Assembly (NCBI GenBank): GCA_910574195.1
Contig: CAJTBF010000001.1
Span: 186,001-250,000 of the forward strand
Direction: 5' to 3'
Source: Lachnospiraceae bacterium
GTDB lineage: Bacteria > Bacillota > Clostridia > Lachnospirales > Lachnospiraceae
DNA: 64,000 nt
In this document: positions 45,286 through 55,352 of the stretch, piece after piece
Numbering within the stretch: the stretch's first letter is position 1
Layout of the letters: every line of letters starts with the position of its first letter
Translations under genes and position numbers: made by a program
The notes under the pieces: generated by a model
Database searches by the model: none
Told to the model about the DNA's origin: nothing
Seen by the model: only the letters and a program-made list of their open reading frames with translations

Positions 45286-45804
45286 TCAGAGCAGTAGTAC
45301 CACCAGAAATACTCCGCTCATAACTCCCAGACAGTTCCCGATTCGTTTTTTGGAACCCATCCCTTCCCGTACTTTTTCAATCTCCAGTTCCAGACGATCC
45401 AGATACAGCTTCAGGCTTTGACTCTGCATCTCCCCGTCCATCTGTCCAAGACAGCTCCCCAACTCTTTTAACTGTATGGAATGCATCGTTTTTAAATGCA
45501 GTTCTTTCAGATACCGGTCAATTGTACGCATCCAGATCTTAAGAAATGCGTCGCTCTCCCTGTTCTCCACCTGCTGTTCCACAGCACGCAGCCAACTGCG
45601 GTAAGGTTCCTTTACACGACCTGCCACTCTGCCGCAGAGTTCTCCCAAAGGCGCAGCAGAATATGTGAGTTCTCCCCGCAGCATATAAACGATATGCCGG
45701 ATATACAAAAGCTGTTCCAGATAATGCTGCAATTCCATCCCATACAGAATTCCTCCGCCGGTTGTCGCCGTAATAATCAGAATACTCCCTACAAACCGCA
45801 GCAT
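45286..45804 (-). CDS. spoIIIAB: Stage III sporulation protein AB
   Basis: A 172-residue protein with a membrane segment at each end and a helical middle. YHIVYMLRGELTYSAAPLGELC-type motif (here RHIVYMLRGELTYSAAPLGE) and GSCLGQMDGEMQSQ are conserved; related to type II secretion GspF-like domains. Starts inside the end of spoIIIAA (16-bp overlap). Confidence 0.95.
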   Translation of the reverse strand: MLRFVGSILIITATTGGGILYGMELQHYLEQLLYIRHIVYMLRGELTYSAAPLGELCGRVAGRVKEPYRSWLRAVEQQVENRESDAFLKIWMRTIDRYLKELHLKTMHSIQLKELGSCLGQMDGEMQSQSLKLYLDRLELEIEKVREGMGSKKRIGNCLGVMSGVFLVVLLL

Positions 45805-46733
45805 AGCACACTCCCCCGTTCGTCATAAACTGCCCGGATTTCTCCCGGTCTCTGTCGGTTTCCCAATACGATATACCGCTGGAACCTTCGCTTTTGTATC
45901 AGCTCCCCCAACACCGGTTTTTCCGCGGCTTCCTTCATGTCCTTTCCGTGCACGGTGGCAATCATCCGGCAGCCGCACTGCATAGCGTACTCTAATGCAT
46001 GAATATCCTCTTTGGCCCCGATTTCATCCACCGCAATGACCTGCGGTGCCATAGAACGAATCAGCAGAAGCATCCCTTCCGCTTTCGGACATCCGTCCAG
46101 AATATCGGTACGGATTCCCAGATCGTTCTGGGCCACACCATGGTAACATCCGCCCAGTTCCGACCGCTCGTCCACCACTCCCACCGAGTGTCCCGGTATC
46201 TCCATATTCCCGTCCGAGATCTGCCGGATCAAATCCCGGAGCAGCGTGGTTTTTCCACATCGGGGCGGGGAGATAATCAAGGTATGACAGATTTCCCCCT
46301 CTTTTGTTATGTACGGTAAAATATGGTCGGCACAACCGCGAATCTCATGGGATACCCGCACATTCACCGAAGAAATATACTGCAGATTTTTTATGGTGTT
46401 CTGTTCCATAATCACTTTTCCCATCACCCCGATGCGATGCCCCCCTTCTACCGTAAGAAATCCCTGCCGGATATCCCGTTCATATGCATACAGAGAATAA
46501 TGGCTTACATAGTCCAGCGTTTCCCGGATTTCTTCTCTGGTTACAATGTGTCTTTGATGTTTTCCCTTTGTAAACGGCAGAAATCTTTCCTCATTTTGAT
46601 AAATCAGGAGCAAAGGCTTACCAATCCGCATCCGAATCTCCTGAAGTTGTCCCATATCCAGCCCTTCCTGTTCCAGGAGCTGCCGAACTGACTTTGCCAG
46701 AATCCCAAAAATCTGTTGCTGCTTCCTTTCCAT
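45789..46733 (-). CDS. spoIIIAA: Stage III sporulation protein AA (ATPase)
   Basis: A 314-residue ATPase of the secretion ATPase superfamily. Walker A reads SPPRCGKTTLLRDL, followed by VVDERSELGG and VIAVDEIGAKEDIHAL as the Walker B region, and ATVHGKD. It is predicted to energise the SpoIIIA channel. ATG 46733 has GAGGT 7 nt upstream; the frame is open to 46787 but that would start upstream of the predicted promoter. First gene of the eight-gene operon. Confidence 0.95.
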   Translation of the reverse strand: MERKQQQIFGILAKSVRQLLEQEGLDMGQLQEIRMRIGKPLLLIYQNEERFLPFTKGKHQRHIVTREEIRETLDYVSHYSLYAYERDIRQGFLTVEGGHRIGVMGKVIMEQNTIKNLQYISSVNVRVSHEIRGCADHILPYITKEGEICHTLIISPPRCGKTTLLRDLIRQISDGNMEIPGHSVGVVDERSELGGCYHGVAQNDLGIRTDILDGCPKAEGMLLLIRSMAPQVIAVDEIGAKEDIHALEYAMQCGCRMIATVHGKDMKEAAEKPVLGELIQKRRFQRYIVLGNRQRPGEIRAVYDERGSVLCCGL

Positions 46734-46752
46734 CTTGTCCACCTCTCTAAAC

Positions 46753-46781
46753 AATATATGAGACAGACCAGAAAATATGCC
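46753..46781 (-). promoter_or_regulatory. Predicted sigma-E promoter of spoIIIA
   Basis: Minus strand GGCATATT (46774-46781), 13-bp spacer, CATATATT (46753-46760). This fits the sigma-E pattern (GKCATATT-N13/14-CATAYAMT, from memory). The predicted start point leaves a very short leader before the ribosome site. Confidence 0.65.
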
Positions 46782-46798
46782 CTTCAATCGTAACTATT

Positions 46799-46829
46799 GT
46801 AACAATTCAGCCTTCGGCCTCACTGTTAC
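46799..46829. repeat. Head fragment of the GTTCAGCC repeat family
   Basis: GTAACAATTCAGCCTTCGGC then CTCACTGTTAC: the first ~31 bp of the larger element, forming an imperfect hairpin. About 150 bp from the full-length copy at 46981. Confidence 0.7.
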
Positions 46830-46980
46830 GAACGATTCAGAGAAGAAAAAATCTTCTTGTCGATCTCCCAAAAATATGATAAGATAAATACCATCTTATG
46901 ATGACGGCGCTCGCTTCTGTACGACACATCTGTAAGACGGTATCCTTCCGGCCGTTCTATTTTCCTGTAAAAGACACCAC

Positions 46981-47123
46981 GTAATAGTTCAGCCTTCGGC
47001 CTCACTGTTACGGCATCCGGCCCATTTAAAGTTTGCTTTCAGCAAAGGGCTGGATTCTTTGACTGGATTTACATATTCTTACGGACTTTGCAGCAAGTGC
47101 AAATTCCTGGACTGAACTGTTAC
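46981..47123. repeat. 143-bp intergenic element with terminal inverted repeats
   Basis: Ends GTAATAGTTCAGCC (46981-46994) and GGACTGAACTGTTAC (47109-47123). The interior includes CTTCGGCCTCACTGTTACGG, CCATTTAAAGTTTGC and AGCAAAGGGCTGGATT, parallel to the copy at 15951-16094 but diverged after the first 70 bp. Lies between spoIIIAA and recA, 30 bp upstream of the recA -35. The 140 bp before it (46841-46980) hold only short stems. Confidence 0.78.
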
Positions 47124-47153
47124 AACACCACCCAGAAAAAACAAAAAAAGATA

Positions 47154-47182
47154 TTGACAATTTGCGGCAAGTATACTAGTAT
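47154..47182 (+). promoter_or_regulatory. Predicted promoter of recA
   Basis: TTGACA (47154-47159), 17-bp spacer, TAGTAT (47177-47182). The LexA box starts 10 bp downstream, overlapping the expected start point region. Confidence 0.65.
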
Positions 47183-47192
47183 AAAAGAAGAA

Positions 47193-47206
47193 CGAACAAT
47201 TGTTCG
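47193..47206 (+). promoter_or_regulatory. LexA (SOS) box at recA
   Basis: CGAACAATTGTTCG: a perfect palindrome matching the Gram-positive LexA consensus CGAAC-N4-GTTCG in all ten fixed positions. Confidence 0.9.
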
Positions 47207-47225
47207 ACAAAAGGAGAAAAATTGT

Positions 47226-48428
47226 ATGGCAGGAACAAAAAGCGAAAGCAAAAAAAGTAAGATCGAACCAAAAGGAAATACAATCGAAGATAAGAAAAAA
47301 GCATTGGATGCCGCCATCGCGAAATTGGAAAAAGATTTCGGAAAAGGCGCAGTGATGAAACTGGGAGATTCCCGTGCGCACGTGAATGTAGAGACGGTTC
47401 CCACCGGCTGCCTGAGCCTGGATCTGGCGCTGGGACTGGGCGGCGTACCAAAAGGACGTGTCATCGAGGTCTACGGCCCGGAATCCAGCGGAAAGACCAC
47501 CGTGGCGCTACATATGATTGCAGAAGCACAAAAGCGGGGCGGGATCGCAGGATTTGTGGATGCCGAGCATGCACTGGATCCGGTTTATGCAAAGAATATT
47601 GGCGTAGATATTGATGAACTCTATATCTCACAGCCGGACAGCGGGGACCAGGCGCTGGAGATTGCAGAGACTATGGTACGTTCCGGTGCCATAGATATCA
47701 TTGTCATCGACTCCGTCGCTGCTCTTGTACCAAAACAGGAGATCGAAGGAGATATGGGAGACAGTCATGTCGGTCTGCAGGCCCGTCTGATGTCCCAGGC
47801 ACTCCGGAAGCTCACACCGGTCATTAGTAAATCCAACTGTGTGGTAATCTTTATCAACCAGCTTCGGGAAAAAGTGGGCGTCATGTTCGGGAATCCGGAG
47901 ACCACCACCGGAGGACGTGCTTTGAAGTTCTATGCGTCCGTCCGGATGGATGTAAGACGGATTGAAACTTTAAAACAAAGCGGTGAGATGGTAGGAAACC
48001 GTACCCGGATTAAGATTGTGAAGAATAAGATCGCACCTCCGTTCAAGGAAGCGGAATTTGATATTATGTTTGGAAAAGGGATTTCAAAATCCGGCGACAT
48101 TCTGGATCTGGCCACCGAAATCGACGTCATCAAAAAAAGTGGATCCTGGTATGCCTATGAAGGTACCAAGATCGGCCAGGGACGGGAGAACGCCAAATCC
48201 TATCTCGAATCCAACCCGGAGATTATGGAAGAGGTGGAGAAAAAGGTCCGGGAGCATTATGCCCTTTCCGATACAAAAAAGGAGGACGATTCTTCCGATC
48301 TGAAATTGACACCCCAGAAGAACGGAGCAGAAAAAACTGAAAAGTCCGAAAAGACAAAAACAAAAAAAGTGGAAAATGATGCGGTAGAAAGTACGCAATC
48401 CGAAGAGCCAAAAACCGCAGAAGAATAA
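47226..48428 (+). CDS. recA: Recombinase RecA
   Basis: A 400-residue RecA that forms strand-exchange filaments and triggers LexA self-cleavage. Walker [33 protein letters not shown] (loop L1) and [32 protein letters not shown] (L2 and beyond) are intact. The N terminus has a ~20-residue Lys/Ser/Glu extension and the C terminus a ~45-residue acidic/lysine-rich tail, both longer than in E. coli. ATG 47226 with AAAGGAG upstream. Ten bp before recX. Confidence 0.98.
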   Translation: MAGTKSESKKSKIEPKGNTIEDKKKALDAAIAKLEKDFGKGAVMKLGDSRAHVNVETVPTGCLSLDLALGLGGVPKGRVIEVYGPESSGKTTVALHMIAEAQKRGGIAGFVDAEHALDPVYAKNIGVDIDELYISQPDSGDQALEIAETMVRSGAIDIIVIDSVAALVPKQEIEGDMGDSHVGLQARLMSQALRKLTPVISKSNCVVIFINQLREKVGVMFGNPETTTGGRALKFYASVRMDVRRIETLKQSGEMVGNRTRIKIVKNKIAPPFKEAEFDIMFGKGISKSGDILDLATEIDVIKKSGSWYAYEGTKIGQGRENAKSYLESNPEIMEEVEKKVREHYALSDTKKEDDSSDLKLTPQKNGAEKTEKSEKTKTKKVENDAVESTQSEEPKTAEE

Positions 48429-48438
48429 AGAGGACCAA

Positions 48439-49041
48439 ATGCTGATCACCAAAATAGAACCGCTCACAAAGACAAAATATAAGATTGAACTGGACGGAGA
48501 CTTCGCCTTTGTACTATACAAGGGGGAAGTCTCCCGCTTTGGTATGAAAGAACAGACGGAACTGTCAGAAGAACTCTATACGCAGATTAAGGAAAAAGTC
48601 CTGTTAAAGCGTGCAAAACTGCGCGCCATGCACCTGCTCACCGATATGGCCCGAACAGAAAAGGGACTCCGCGAGAAACTGCGGCACAATCTATATCCGG
48701 AGGATATCATCGAAGAGACGCTCGCCTATGTGCGTTCCTTCGGGTATCTGGATGATACCCGTTATGCACAGAACTTCATTGAAAGCCGGAAGACCAGTAA
48801 AAGCCGAAAAGAACTCTATGCCGCCCTCCGCCAAAAAGGCGTATCCGCAGAGATCATCGAACAGGCATTTTCTTCCTGTTATCCGGAAGAGACCGAACAG
48901 GAAGCAATCCGCCATCTTCTCCGAAAAAAACGGATTGATCCCTCCCAAATCTCCAGAGAAGAACGGCAAAAGTTGTATGGATATCTGGCCCGGAAAGGCT
49001 TCTCCTATGAAGTGGTGCGCAGCGCCTTGGAGTTAAGCTAA
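48439..49041 (+). CDS. recX: Regulatory protein RecX
   Basis: A 200-residue RecX, a modulator of RecA filaments. The protein consists of repeated three-helix units: KLRAMHLLTDMARTEKGLREKL, YVRSFGYLDDTRYAQNFIESR and LYGYLARKGFSYEVVRSAL. Located directly after recA and so co-transcribed under LexA. It ends 9 bp before the convergent prfA. Confidence 0.94.
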   Translation: MLITKIEPLTKTKYKIELDGDFAFVLYKGEVSRFGMKEQTELSEELYTQIKEKVLLKRAKLRAMHLLTDMARTEKGLREKLRHNLYPEDIIEETLAYVRSFGYLDDTRYAQNFIESRKTSKSRKELYAALRQKGVSAEIIEQAFSSCYPEETEQEAIRHLLRKKRIDPSQISREERQKLYGYLARKGFSYEVVRSALELS

Positions 49042-49050
49042 GAATTCCAA

Positions 49051-50127
49051 TTATCTTTCCGCTTCCATTCCGCTTAAACGAAGGGCCTGATCGGCGGCGA
49101 TCAGGCTGTCGATCACCTCATCCAGGTCGCCGCCCAAAATCCCGTCCAGCTTGTGCAGCGTCAATTTTATTCGATGATCCGTCACCCGCCCCTGCGGAAA
49201 GTTATACGTCCGAATCTTTTCGGACCGGTCTCCGGTTCCCACCTGGCTTTTTCTCGCTTCCGCCTCCGCGTCATGCTGTTTCGCCAGCTCCAGCTCATAA
49301 AGTCTTGCACGCAGCACCTTCAACGCTTTATCCTTATTTTTCAACTGGGACTTCTCATCCTGACAGGAAATGACGATTCCGGTCGGAATATGTGTCAGAC
49401 GTACTGCGGAATCCGTCGTATTGACACACTGGCCGCCGTTTCCCGATGCCCGGAACACATCGAACTTACAATCATTCATATCCAGTTCCACATCCACTTC
49501 TTCCGCTTCCGGCATGATCGCCACCGTGATCGTAGAGGTATGAATCCGGCCGCCGCTCTCCGTCTCCGGCACCCGCTGCACCCGATGCACGCCGCTTTCG
49601 TACTTCAATCGGGAATATGCCCCCTGTCCGGAAATCATAAACACGCACTCTTTGAAACCGCCGATTCCGTTTTCATTCAGAGAAATCATCTCCGCCCTCC
49701 AACGCTGCGTCTCCGCATAATGCACATACATCCGGTAAATCTCTGCTGCAAATAACGCCGCCTCATCCCCACCGGCGCCGGCACGAATCTCCACAATTAC
49801 ATTTTTCTCATCGTTGGGATCTTTGGGGAGCAGAAGAATCTTCAGTTCCTGCTCCAGGGCAGTAATCCGCTCCCTGGACACATTCAATTCTTCCTTCGCC
49901 AGTTCCCGCATCTCCTCATCCGATTCTTCCTCCAAAAGCAGCAGACTGTCCTCCGCATCCTGCTTACACTTTTTATATTCCCTGTAAGCCTGCACAATGG
50001 GAGACAGATCACTCTGTTCCTTCATCAGTCTGCGAAAACGCTCCGGATCACTGGCCACATCCGGTTCCTGCAGTTCTCCCATCACTTCCTCATAACGAAT
50101 CAGCAAATCTTCCAACTTGTCAAACAT
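49051..50127 (-). CDS. prfA: Peptide chain release factor 1
   Basis: A 358-residue class I release factor for UAA/UAG. The GGQ loop reads [21 protein letters not shown], and the PxT-type recognition region lies in [19 protein letters not shown]. It is followed downstream on the transcript by no gene; upstream are prmC (20 bp), DUF1385 and rpmE. Confidence 0.98.
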   Translation of the reverse strand: MFDKLEDLLIRYEEVMGELQEPDVASDPERFRRLMKEQSDLSPIVQAYREYKKCKQDAEDSLLLLEEESDEEMRELAKEELNVSRERITALEQELKILLLPKDPNDEKNVIVEIRAGAGGDEAALFAAEIYRMYVHYAETQRWRAEMISLNENGIGGFKECVFMISGQGAYSRLKYESGVHRVQRVPETESGGRIHTSTITVAIMPEAEEVDVELDMNDCKFDVFRASGNGGQCVNTTDSAVRLTHIPTGIVISCQDEKSQLKNKDKALKVLRARLYELELAKQHDAEAEARKSQVGTGDRSEKIRTYNFPQGRVTDHRIKLTLHKLDGILGGDLDEVIDSLIAADQALRLSGMEAER

Positions 50128-50147
50128 GATTCTCCTATCCTTTCCTG

Positions 50148-51092
50148 TTATAAGATCCCATATACTACCCGATCCAGTTCTGCCAGATCCTGCCGGACCG
50201 TAACCTGCCGAAATCCGGCGCTTCGCATCATTTCCCCCACATCCGCCGCCTGATCCGCACCGATCTCAAATGCCAGATAACCGCCCACAGTCAGATACCC
50301 GCGCACCTCTTTTAAAATTCTGCGATAGAAAGACAACCCGTCCCTCCCGCCATCCAATGCCAGCACCGGATCGTGAGCTCTCACTTCCTCCTGCAGACCG
50401 GAAATCTCTGCCGTCGGAATATAGGGGGGATTGGAAAGAATCAGATCATACGTTCCTTCCACCCGCTCAAACAGATCACTTTGATAAAATTCCGCCTGTA
50501 TCTGCAATCTTTCGCCGTTTTTTCTGGCCAATTCCAGCGCTTTCCCGGAAAGGTCAATTCCCACACCGGTAACTTTGCCCCCTCCTGGCTTTGAGGATTC
50601 TCCGGCACATGTATACAAAGCACCTTCATCCGGCCGCCGTCCCGAAAAACTTCCCCGCTCCTCAAGGAGAAACCTCAATACACTGAGCAGAATACACCCG
50701 GAACCTGTACACAGATCCAATATATGAATCCCATCTTCCGCTTTTCTTTTCTTCCACAGGGGATCCCGCACCAGTTCCAGCGCCGTCTCCACCAGAATCT
50801 CCGTATCCTGCCGCGGAATCAGCACCTGATCGTTCACCAGAAAATCCAGTCCCATAAATTCCTGCACTCCGGTAAGATGCTGCAGAGGAATCCGTTTCTC
50901 CCTCTGCCCGATCCATTCAAAATATTGTTCTTCCTCCGCCGGATTCAATGGTTTCTCACTGTCCGCAAAATAGGTTGCCCGGCTGGTCCCTGTCACATAC
51001 TCCAACAGATACCACGCATCCAGCTTAGCCTCCGCAATCCCGGCTTGTCTCAGCCGCTCTGTCCCTTTCTGGTACGCCTCCCTTTGTGTCAT
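50148..51092 (-). CDS. prmC: Release factor glutamine methyltransferase PrmC with an inserted loop
   Basis: A 314-residue methyltransferase modifying the GGQ glutamine of release factors. [14 protein letters not shown] binds AdoMet, and [14 protein letters not shown] holds the catalytic NPPY. Between the first AdoMet motif and [14 protein letters not shown] there are about 24 extra residues (roughly 141-170, [20 protein letters not shown]...) not seen in E. coli PrmC. Overlaps DUF1385 by 4 bp. The frame is continuous, so the insert does not disrupt the enzyme. Confidence 0.94.
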   Translation of the reverse strand: MTQREAYQKGTERLRQAGIAEAKLDAWYLLEYVTGTSRATYFADSEKPLNPAEEEQYFEWIGQREKRIPLQHLTGVQEFMGLDFLVNDQVLIPRQDTEILVETALELVRDPLWKKRKAEDGIHILDLCTGSGCILLSVLRFLLEERGSFSGRRPDEGALYTCAGESSKPGGGKVTGVGIDLSGKALELARKNGERLQIQAEFYQSDLFERVEGTYDLILSNPPYIPTAEISGLQEEVRAHDPVLALDGGRDGLSFYRRILKEVRGYLTVGGYLAFEIGADQAADVGEMMRSAGFRQVTVRQDLAELDRVVYGIL

Positions 51093-52051
51093 GCCCGCTC
51101 TCCCTGCACGTCATAGGAAGCCGCAAAGTTCTCCCGCAGATACTCTTTCCAGTCAAATACCGCTTCCACCGCACAGATGGCCACCTGAATCATACCGTCA
51201 TCCGGTTCTTTCGTGGTCATATTCTGTACCCACAGTCCCGGCCGGCTCAAAAGGTTGACCAGAGGATTGTCACTGTTTCCCGCCAGACGGATGATCTCAT
51301 AGGATACCCCGGCAATCAGCGGCATCAATGCGATACGCAGCAGAACCCGCATAACCTGGGATTCTGCGGTAATAAAAAAGCAAAACACAATACTGACGAT
51401 CATAACAAAAAACAGAAAGCTGGTTCCACACCGCTTATGCTGCCGGGAACTTTTTCTTACATTCTCCACATTTAACTCCAGACCGTGTTCAATACAATTG
51501 ATACATTTATGCTCCGCGCCATGATACATAAAGGTTCTCTGAATATCCTCCATGCGGGAGACCAGCAGCAGATACCCCAAAAAGAGAAGTACCCGGATCA
51601 AACCTTCCAGCACGGTCAGCACTCCTCTCGAATGGACCGCCTTTTTTAAAAACCCACTCAGAAAATAAGGAAGCACCATAAAAATGGCGATTGCCAGCAG
51701 GACTGAAAACGCCATGATTAAATTCATCATCCGCTTTTCTCTCTTTTCCGCCTTCGCAATCTCTTCCTGTGTCCGCTGCCGTTCTTCCTCTTTTTCCTCT
51801 TCCTCCTCGAAAAATTCTGCGGAAAACATCAGTGTCCGCATCCCCAGAATCAGGGAATCCACAAAATTAAAAATTCCGCGGATAAACGGAATCTTTCGAA
51901 TCACTTTCGGAACTATACTTTTATACTCCTGTACGCTGACCTCAATCTCCTGATTGGGCTTTCGTACTGCTACGGCATAACGATCCCCGCTTTTCATCAT
52001 AATCCCTTCCAGGACCGCCTGCCCTCCTATATTCGATGACTTCATACGCAC
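51089..52051 (-). CDS. DUF1385 membrane protein (YqhQ-like)
   Basis: A 320-residue protein with a soluble N terminus (SSNIGGQAVLEGIMMKSGDRYAVAVRKPN, the family signature), an acidic linker (EEEEEKEEERQRT, about 75-95) and four to five membrane helices. HGAEHKCINCIEHG and RCGTSFLFFV are conserved in the family. Function unknown. Conserved rpmE-DUF1385-prmC-prfA order in Clostridia. Confidence 0.92.
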   Translation of the reverse strand: MRMKSSNIGGQAVLEGIMMKSGDRYAVAVRKPNQEIEVSVQEYKSIVPKVIRKIPFIRGIFNFVDSLILGMRTLMFSAEFFEEEEEKEEERQRTQEEIAKAEKREKRMMNLIMAFSVLLAIAIFMVLPYFLSGFLKKAVHSRGVLTVLEGLIRVLLFLGYLLLVSRMEDIQRTFMYHGAEHKCINCIEHGLELNVENVRKSSRQHKRCGTSFLFFVMIVSIVFCFFITAESQVMRVLLRIALMPLIAGVSYEIIRLAGNSDNPLVNLLSRPGLWVQNMTTKEPDDGMIQVAICAVEAVFDWKEYLRENFAASYDVQGERA

Positions 52052-52079
52052 CTGCTCTCTGCTTTTACAGGATACAATA

Positions 52080-52107
52080 ACAGGCTGAGATACCTACCTC
52101 AGCCTGT
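52080..52107 (-). terminator. Hairpin after rpmE
   Basis: ACAGGCTGAG (52080-52089) and CTCAGCCTGT (52098-52107), 8-nt loop, perfect 10-bp stem, with a short T-containing tail on the minus strand. It probably reduces read-through from rpmE into DUF1385. Confidence 0.6.
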
Positions 52108-52122
52108 GCTTGCTTTTCCTTC

Positions 52123-52323
52123 TTATTTGATACCATACTTCTTATTGAACTTATCCACACGGCCGCGGGCCTGCGCCGCCTTCTGCTGTCCGGTGTAAAA
52201 CGGATGGCACTTGGAACAGATCTCCACGTGGATATTCTCATTCGTAGAACCTGTTACAAATGTGTTCCCGCAGTTGCATGTTACCGTCGCCTGATGGTAC
52301 TCTGGATGGATTCCTTCTCTCAT
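52123..52323 (-). CDS. rpmE: 50S ribosomal protein L31, zinc form
   Basis: A 66-residue L31: [20 protein letters not shown], with CxC and [10 protein letters not shown] forming the zinc site. ATG 52323 has GAGGTG upstream; GTG 52332 lies within that site. Confidence 0.97.
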   Translation of the reverse strand: MREGIHPEYHQATVTCNCGNTFVTGSTNENIHVEICSKCHPFYTGQQKAAQARGRVDKFNKKYGIK

Positions 52324-52430
52324 GACTTTCACCTCTCTATTTTAAAATATGAATTTCAATTTTCATCTTTGAACAACGCGATTATTGTAACATATCCCTT
52401 TCTGTTTTGCAAGAGATTTCTCTACAATTA

Positions 52431-53780
52431 TCAGATAAATTTCTGACGGATAATCTGCCTTGTCAGTTCCTCATTTGTTTTGGTACGGGAAAACATATTC
52501 AGCAGATTATCCACGGCGTCGTCTGATTTCATCCCGTTCAACGCTTTTCGGATAATAAAGACGGCGTCCTGCTCTTCTTTTGTCAATAACAAATCTTCCC
52601 GCCTTGTCCCGGATTTTGGAATATCAATGGCCGGAAACACCCGTCTCTCCTGAAGCTTACGGTCCAGTACCAGTTCCATATTGCCGGTTCCCTTGAATTC
52701 CTCATAAACCACATCGTCCATTTTACTTCCGGTATCCACCAAAGCCGTGGCCAGAATCGTCAGGCTTCCTCCCTCCCGCATATTTCTTGCCGCACCGAAA
52801 AACCGCTTCGGCATATGCAAAGCCGTGGGATCCAAACCGCCTGACAACGTTCTTCCGGAGGGAGGTACAAGTACATTGTAGGCACGCGCCAGACGCGTAA
52901 TACTGTCCAGAAGAATGGTCACGTCCTTTCCATGTTCCACAAGACGCTTCGCCCGCTCAATCACCATCTCCGCCACCCGCTTATGATGCTCGGGAAGTTC
53001 ATCAAATGTAGAATATACCACCTCCACATTGGGGCCTGCAATGGCCTCCCTGATATCGGTCACTTCCTCCGGGCGCTCATCAATAAGCAGAATCAGCAGA
53101 TGCATATTGGGATCTCTCTTCTGTACGGAAAGAGCCACTTCCTTTAATAAAGTAGTCTTACCGGCTTTCGGCGGGGATACAATCATCCCTCTCTGTCCTT
53201 TCCCTATGGGAGACAGCAGATCCACAATCCGCATGGCCATACTGCATCCGGCTGTCTCCATCCGCAGGCGTTCATCGGGAAAAATGGGCGTCAGTTCCTC
53301 GAAGTTTCTTCGTTTTAACGCCTCCGACGGACGCATCCCGTTAATGGAAGAAACATAAAGCAGGGCGCTGAATTTTTCCCCCTGTGTCTTCACCCGGGTA
53401 TTTCCTCTTAAAATATCCCCTGTTTTCAAACCAAACCGGCGAATCTGAGAGGGGGAAACATAGACGTCGTTCTCGCCCGGCAGATAATTGGCGCTCCGGA
53501 TAAAACCGAACCCGTCTGGCAAAACCTCCAGGATACCTCCCACCGTTCTGCCGCTGTCTAATTGCTCAATATCCGTCGCATCCTTTTTTTCCTTCATCTC
53601 TTCTCTTACTTCTTCCTTCGCTTCCTCCTGTGCTGCTTCCTGACTCTCTTTCTCGTCCAATGCAAGCATGGCATCAATCAGATCGCCTTTTTTCATCGCG
53701 GAAATTCCTTTCATCTTTCTTGCTTTTGCCAGATCTCTCAACGTAGCAAGGGGGAGGGACTCATATCTTTCTCTGTTCAT
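52431..53780 (-). CDS. rho: Transcription termination factor Rho
   Basis: A 449-residue RNA helicase. Rho N-terminal SAP-like domain, a short acidic insert (about 48-75), the CSD RNA-binding domain ([38 protein letters not shown]), Walker [12 protein letters not shown], Walker [17 protein letters not shown] and arginine-finger region are present. Monocistronic, with a leader of about 220 nt if the promoter at 54004 is used. Confidence 0.97.
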   Translation of the reverse strand: MNRERYESLPLATLRDLAKARKMKGISAMKKGDLIDAMLALDEKESQEAAQEEAKEEVREEMKEKKDATDIEQLDSGRTVGGILEVLPDGFGFIRSANYLPGENDVYVSPSQIRRFGLKTGDILRGNTRVKTQGEKFSALLYVSSINGMRPSEALKRRNFEELTPIFPDERLRMETAGCSMAMRIVDLLSPIGKGQRGMIVSPPKAGKTTLLKEVALSVQKRDPNMHLLILLIDERPEEVTDIREAIAGPNVEVVYSTFDELPEHHKRVAEMVIERAKRLVEHGKDVTILLDSITRLARAYNVLVPPSGRTLSGGLDPTALHMPKRFFGAARNMREGGSLTILATALVDTGSKMDDVVYEEFKGTGNMELVLDRKLQERRVFPAIDIPKSGTRREDLLLTKEEQDAVFIIRKALNGMKSDDAVDNLLNMFSRTKTNEELTRQIIRQKFI

Positions 53781-54003
53781 AAAAATCTCCGTTCCGCCGC
53801 CAGGTCAGCGGCACAAATCATAATGAAATGTTCCTTTTTCACACTATACCTTCCTTCATGAATCGTCACAAAACCAGATCCGCCATAGAGACGTATCCGG
53901 AACTTTGTTTTCCTTCTCTACCTGTTATCTTCCTTCTCATCCTGTCATATCTTCATTGGGAATGTTAGTCTGAATCGACACAATTGAATTAGAACCTAAT
54001 TGC

Positions 54004-54031
54004 ATTATACACAAACTGTCAAAAAAAGCAA
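54004..54031 (-). promoter_or_regulatory. Candidate promoter of rho
   Basis: Minus strand TTGCTT (54026-54031), 16-bp spacer, TATAAT (54004-54009). The 53781-54003 leader contains no reading frame I would call but has a CCGC/GCGG stem just before the ribosome site. Confidence 0.55.
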
Positions 54032-54057
54032 GCGATTTTTCACTTAAGTTTCTTCAC

Positions 54058-54086
54058 TTGCGCAGATTCTTCCGGCGTGATATGAT
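54058..54086 (+). promoter_or_regulatory. Predicted promoter of the malic enzyme unit
   Basis: TTGCGC (54058-54063), 17-bp spacer, TATGAT (54081-54086) with a TG one base upstream of the -10. Confidence 0.6.
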
Positions 54087-54203
54087 AATTTCTATGGGTG
54101 AAAGAATTTTGAAAGGAAAGGAAAATACGCAAACGCCTCTTTTACCTTCTGGTTTGCTCTTTCCATGCTCGATTCCCTGCATTGGAAAGATCAGGTAGGA
54201 ATT

Positions 54204-55352
54204 ATGACAACGAATGAAAAAGCATTACAGATGCATGCACAATGGAACGGAAAAATTGAAACCACTGCAAAATCCCATGTTCATTCCAGGGAAGATCTGG
54301 CCATCGCCTACACGCCCGGTGTAGCCGAACCCTGCAAAGTCATTGCAGAAAATCCGGAGGCTGCCTATACGTATACGATGAAGTCCAACACCATCGCTGT
54401 TGTCTCCGACGGCAGCGCTGTGCTCGGTCTTGGGAATATCGGCGCCAAAGCCGCTATGCCCGTGATGGAAGGAAAAGCAGTCCTTTTTAAAGAGTTCGGC
54501 GGCATCAACGCCGTTCCCATCTGTCTGGACACACAGGATACCGAAGAGATCATCAAAACCGTGGTTCATATTGCACCGGTTTTCGGCGGCATCAATCTGG
54601 AAGATATCTCCGCTCCACGCTGTTTTGAAATTGAGGAACGATTAAAAAAACTACTGGATATTCCCGTATTCCACGATGACCAGCATGGAACCGCCATCGT
54701 GGTCCTTGCCGGTATCATCAATGCACTGAAAGTCACCAAAAAAGCAAAGGAACAATGCCGTGTGGTAGTCAACGGCGCCGGTTCCGCCGGAATCGCCATC
54801 ACAAAACTGCTGCTCACCTATGGGTTCCCGCATATTACGCTGTGTGATATCCATGGAATTCTGGGGAAATCTTCTTCCAACCTGAACTGGATGCAAAAAA
54901 GTATGACGGAAGTGACGAACCTGGAAAACCGGACCGGTTCCCTCGCGGATGCACTCTGCGGCGCAGATATCTTCGTCGGCGTCTCCGCTCCGCATATCGT
55001 AACAAAAGAAATGGTCGCTTCCATGAATCCGGATGCCATCCTGTTTGCCATGGCCAATCCCGTACCGGAGATTATGCCGGATCTGGCCAAAGAGGCCGGT
55101 GCAAAAGTCGTAGGAACCGGACGCTCCGACTTCCCCAATCAGGTAAACAACGTGGTTGCTTTCCCCGGCATCTTTAAGGGCGCACTGGAAGGACGCGCAT
55201 CTCAAATCACGGAAGATATGAAACTGGCGGCCGCAAAAGCCATTGCAGGCCTGGTAACGGAAGATACGCTGGACGAAAACCATATTCTGCCGGAAGCTTT
55301 CGATCCCCGTGTCGCTGAAGCCGTAAGCGCCGCCATAAAAGAATGGATCTGA
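54204..55352 (+). CDS. Malic enzyme (malate dehydrogenase, oxaloacetate-decarboxylating)
   Basis: A 382-residue short-form malic enzyme converting malate to pyruvate and CO2. YTPGVAEPCKVIAENPE, SDGSAVLGLGNIGAKAAMPVMEGKA, the metal site FHDDQHGTAIVVLAGIINAL and the nucleotide-binding VVNGAGSAGIAITKLL are typical. NAD or NADP preference is not decidable. ATG 54204 with TAGGA upstream. It overlaps the radical SAM gene by 10 bp, forming an operon with it and DUF4364. Confidence 0.95.
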   Translation: MTTNEKALQMHAQWNGKIETTAKSHVHSREDLAIAYTPGVAEPCKVIAENPEAAYTYTMKSNTIAVVSDGSAVLGLGNIGAKAAMPVMEGKAVLFKEFGGINAVPICLDTQDTEEIIKTVVHIAPVFGGINLEDISAPRCFEIEERLKKLLDIPVFHDDQHGTAIVVLAGIINALKVTKKAKEQCRVVVNGAGSAGIAITKLLLTYGFPHITLCDIHGILGKSSSNLNWMQKSMTEVTNLENRTGSLADALCGADIFVGVSAPHIVTKEMVASMNPDAILFAMANPVPEIMPDLAKEAGAKVVGTGRSDFPNQVNNVVAFPGIFKGALEGRASQITEDMKLAAAKAIAGLVTEDTLDENHILPEAFDPRVAEAVSAAIKEWI

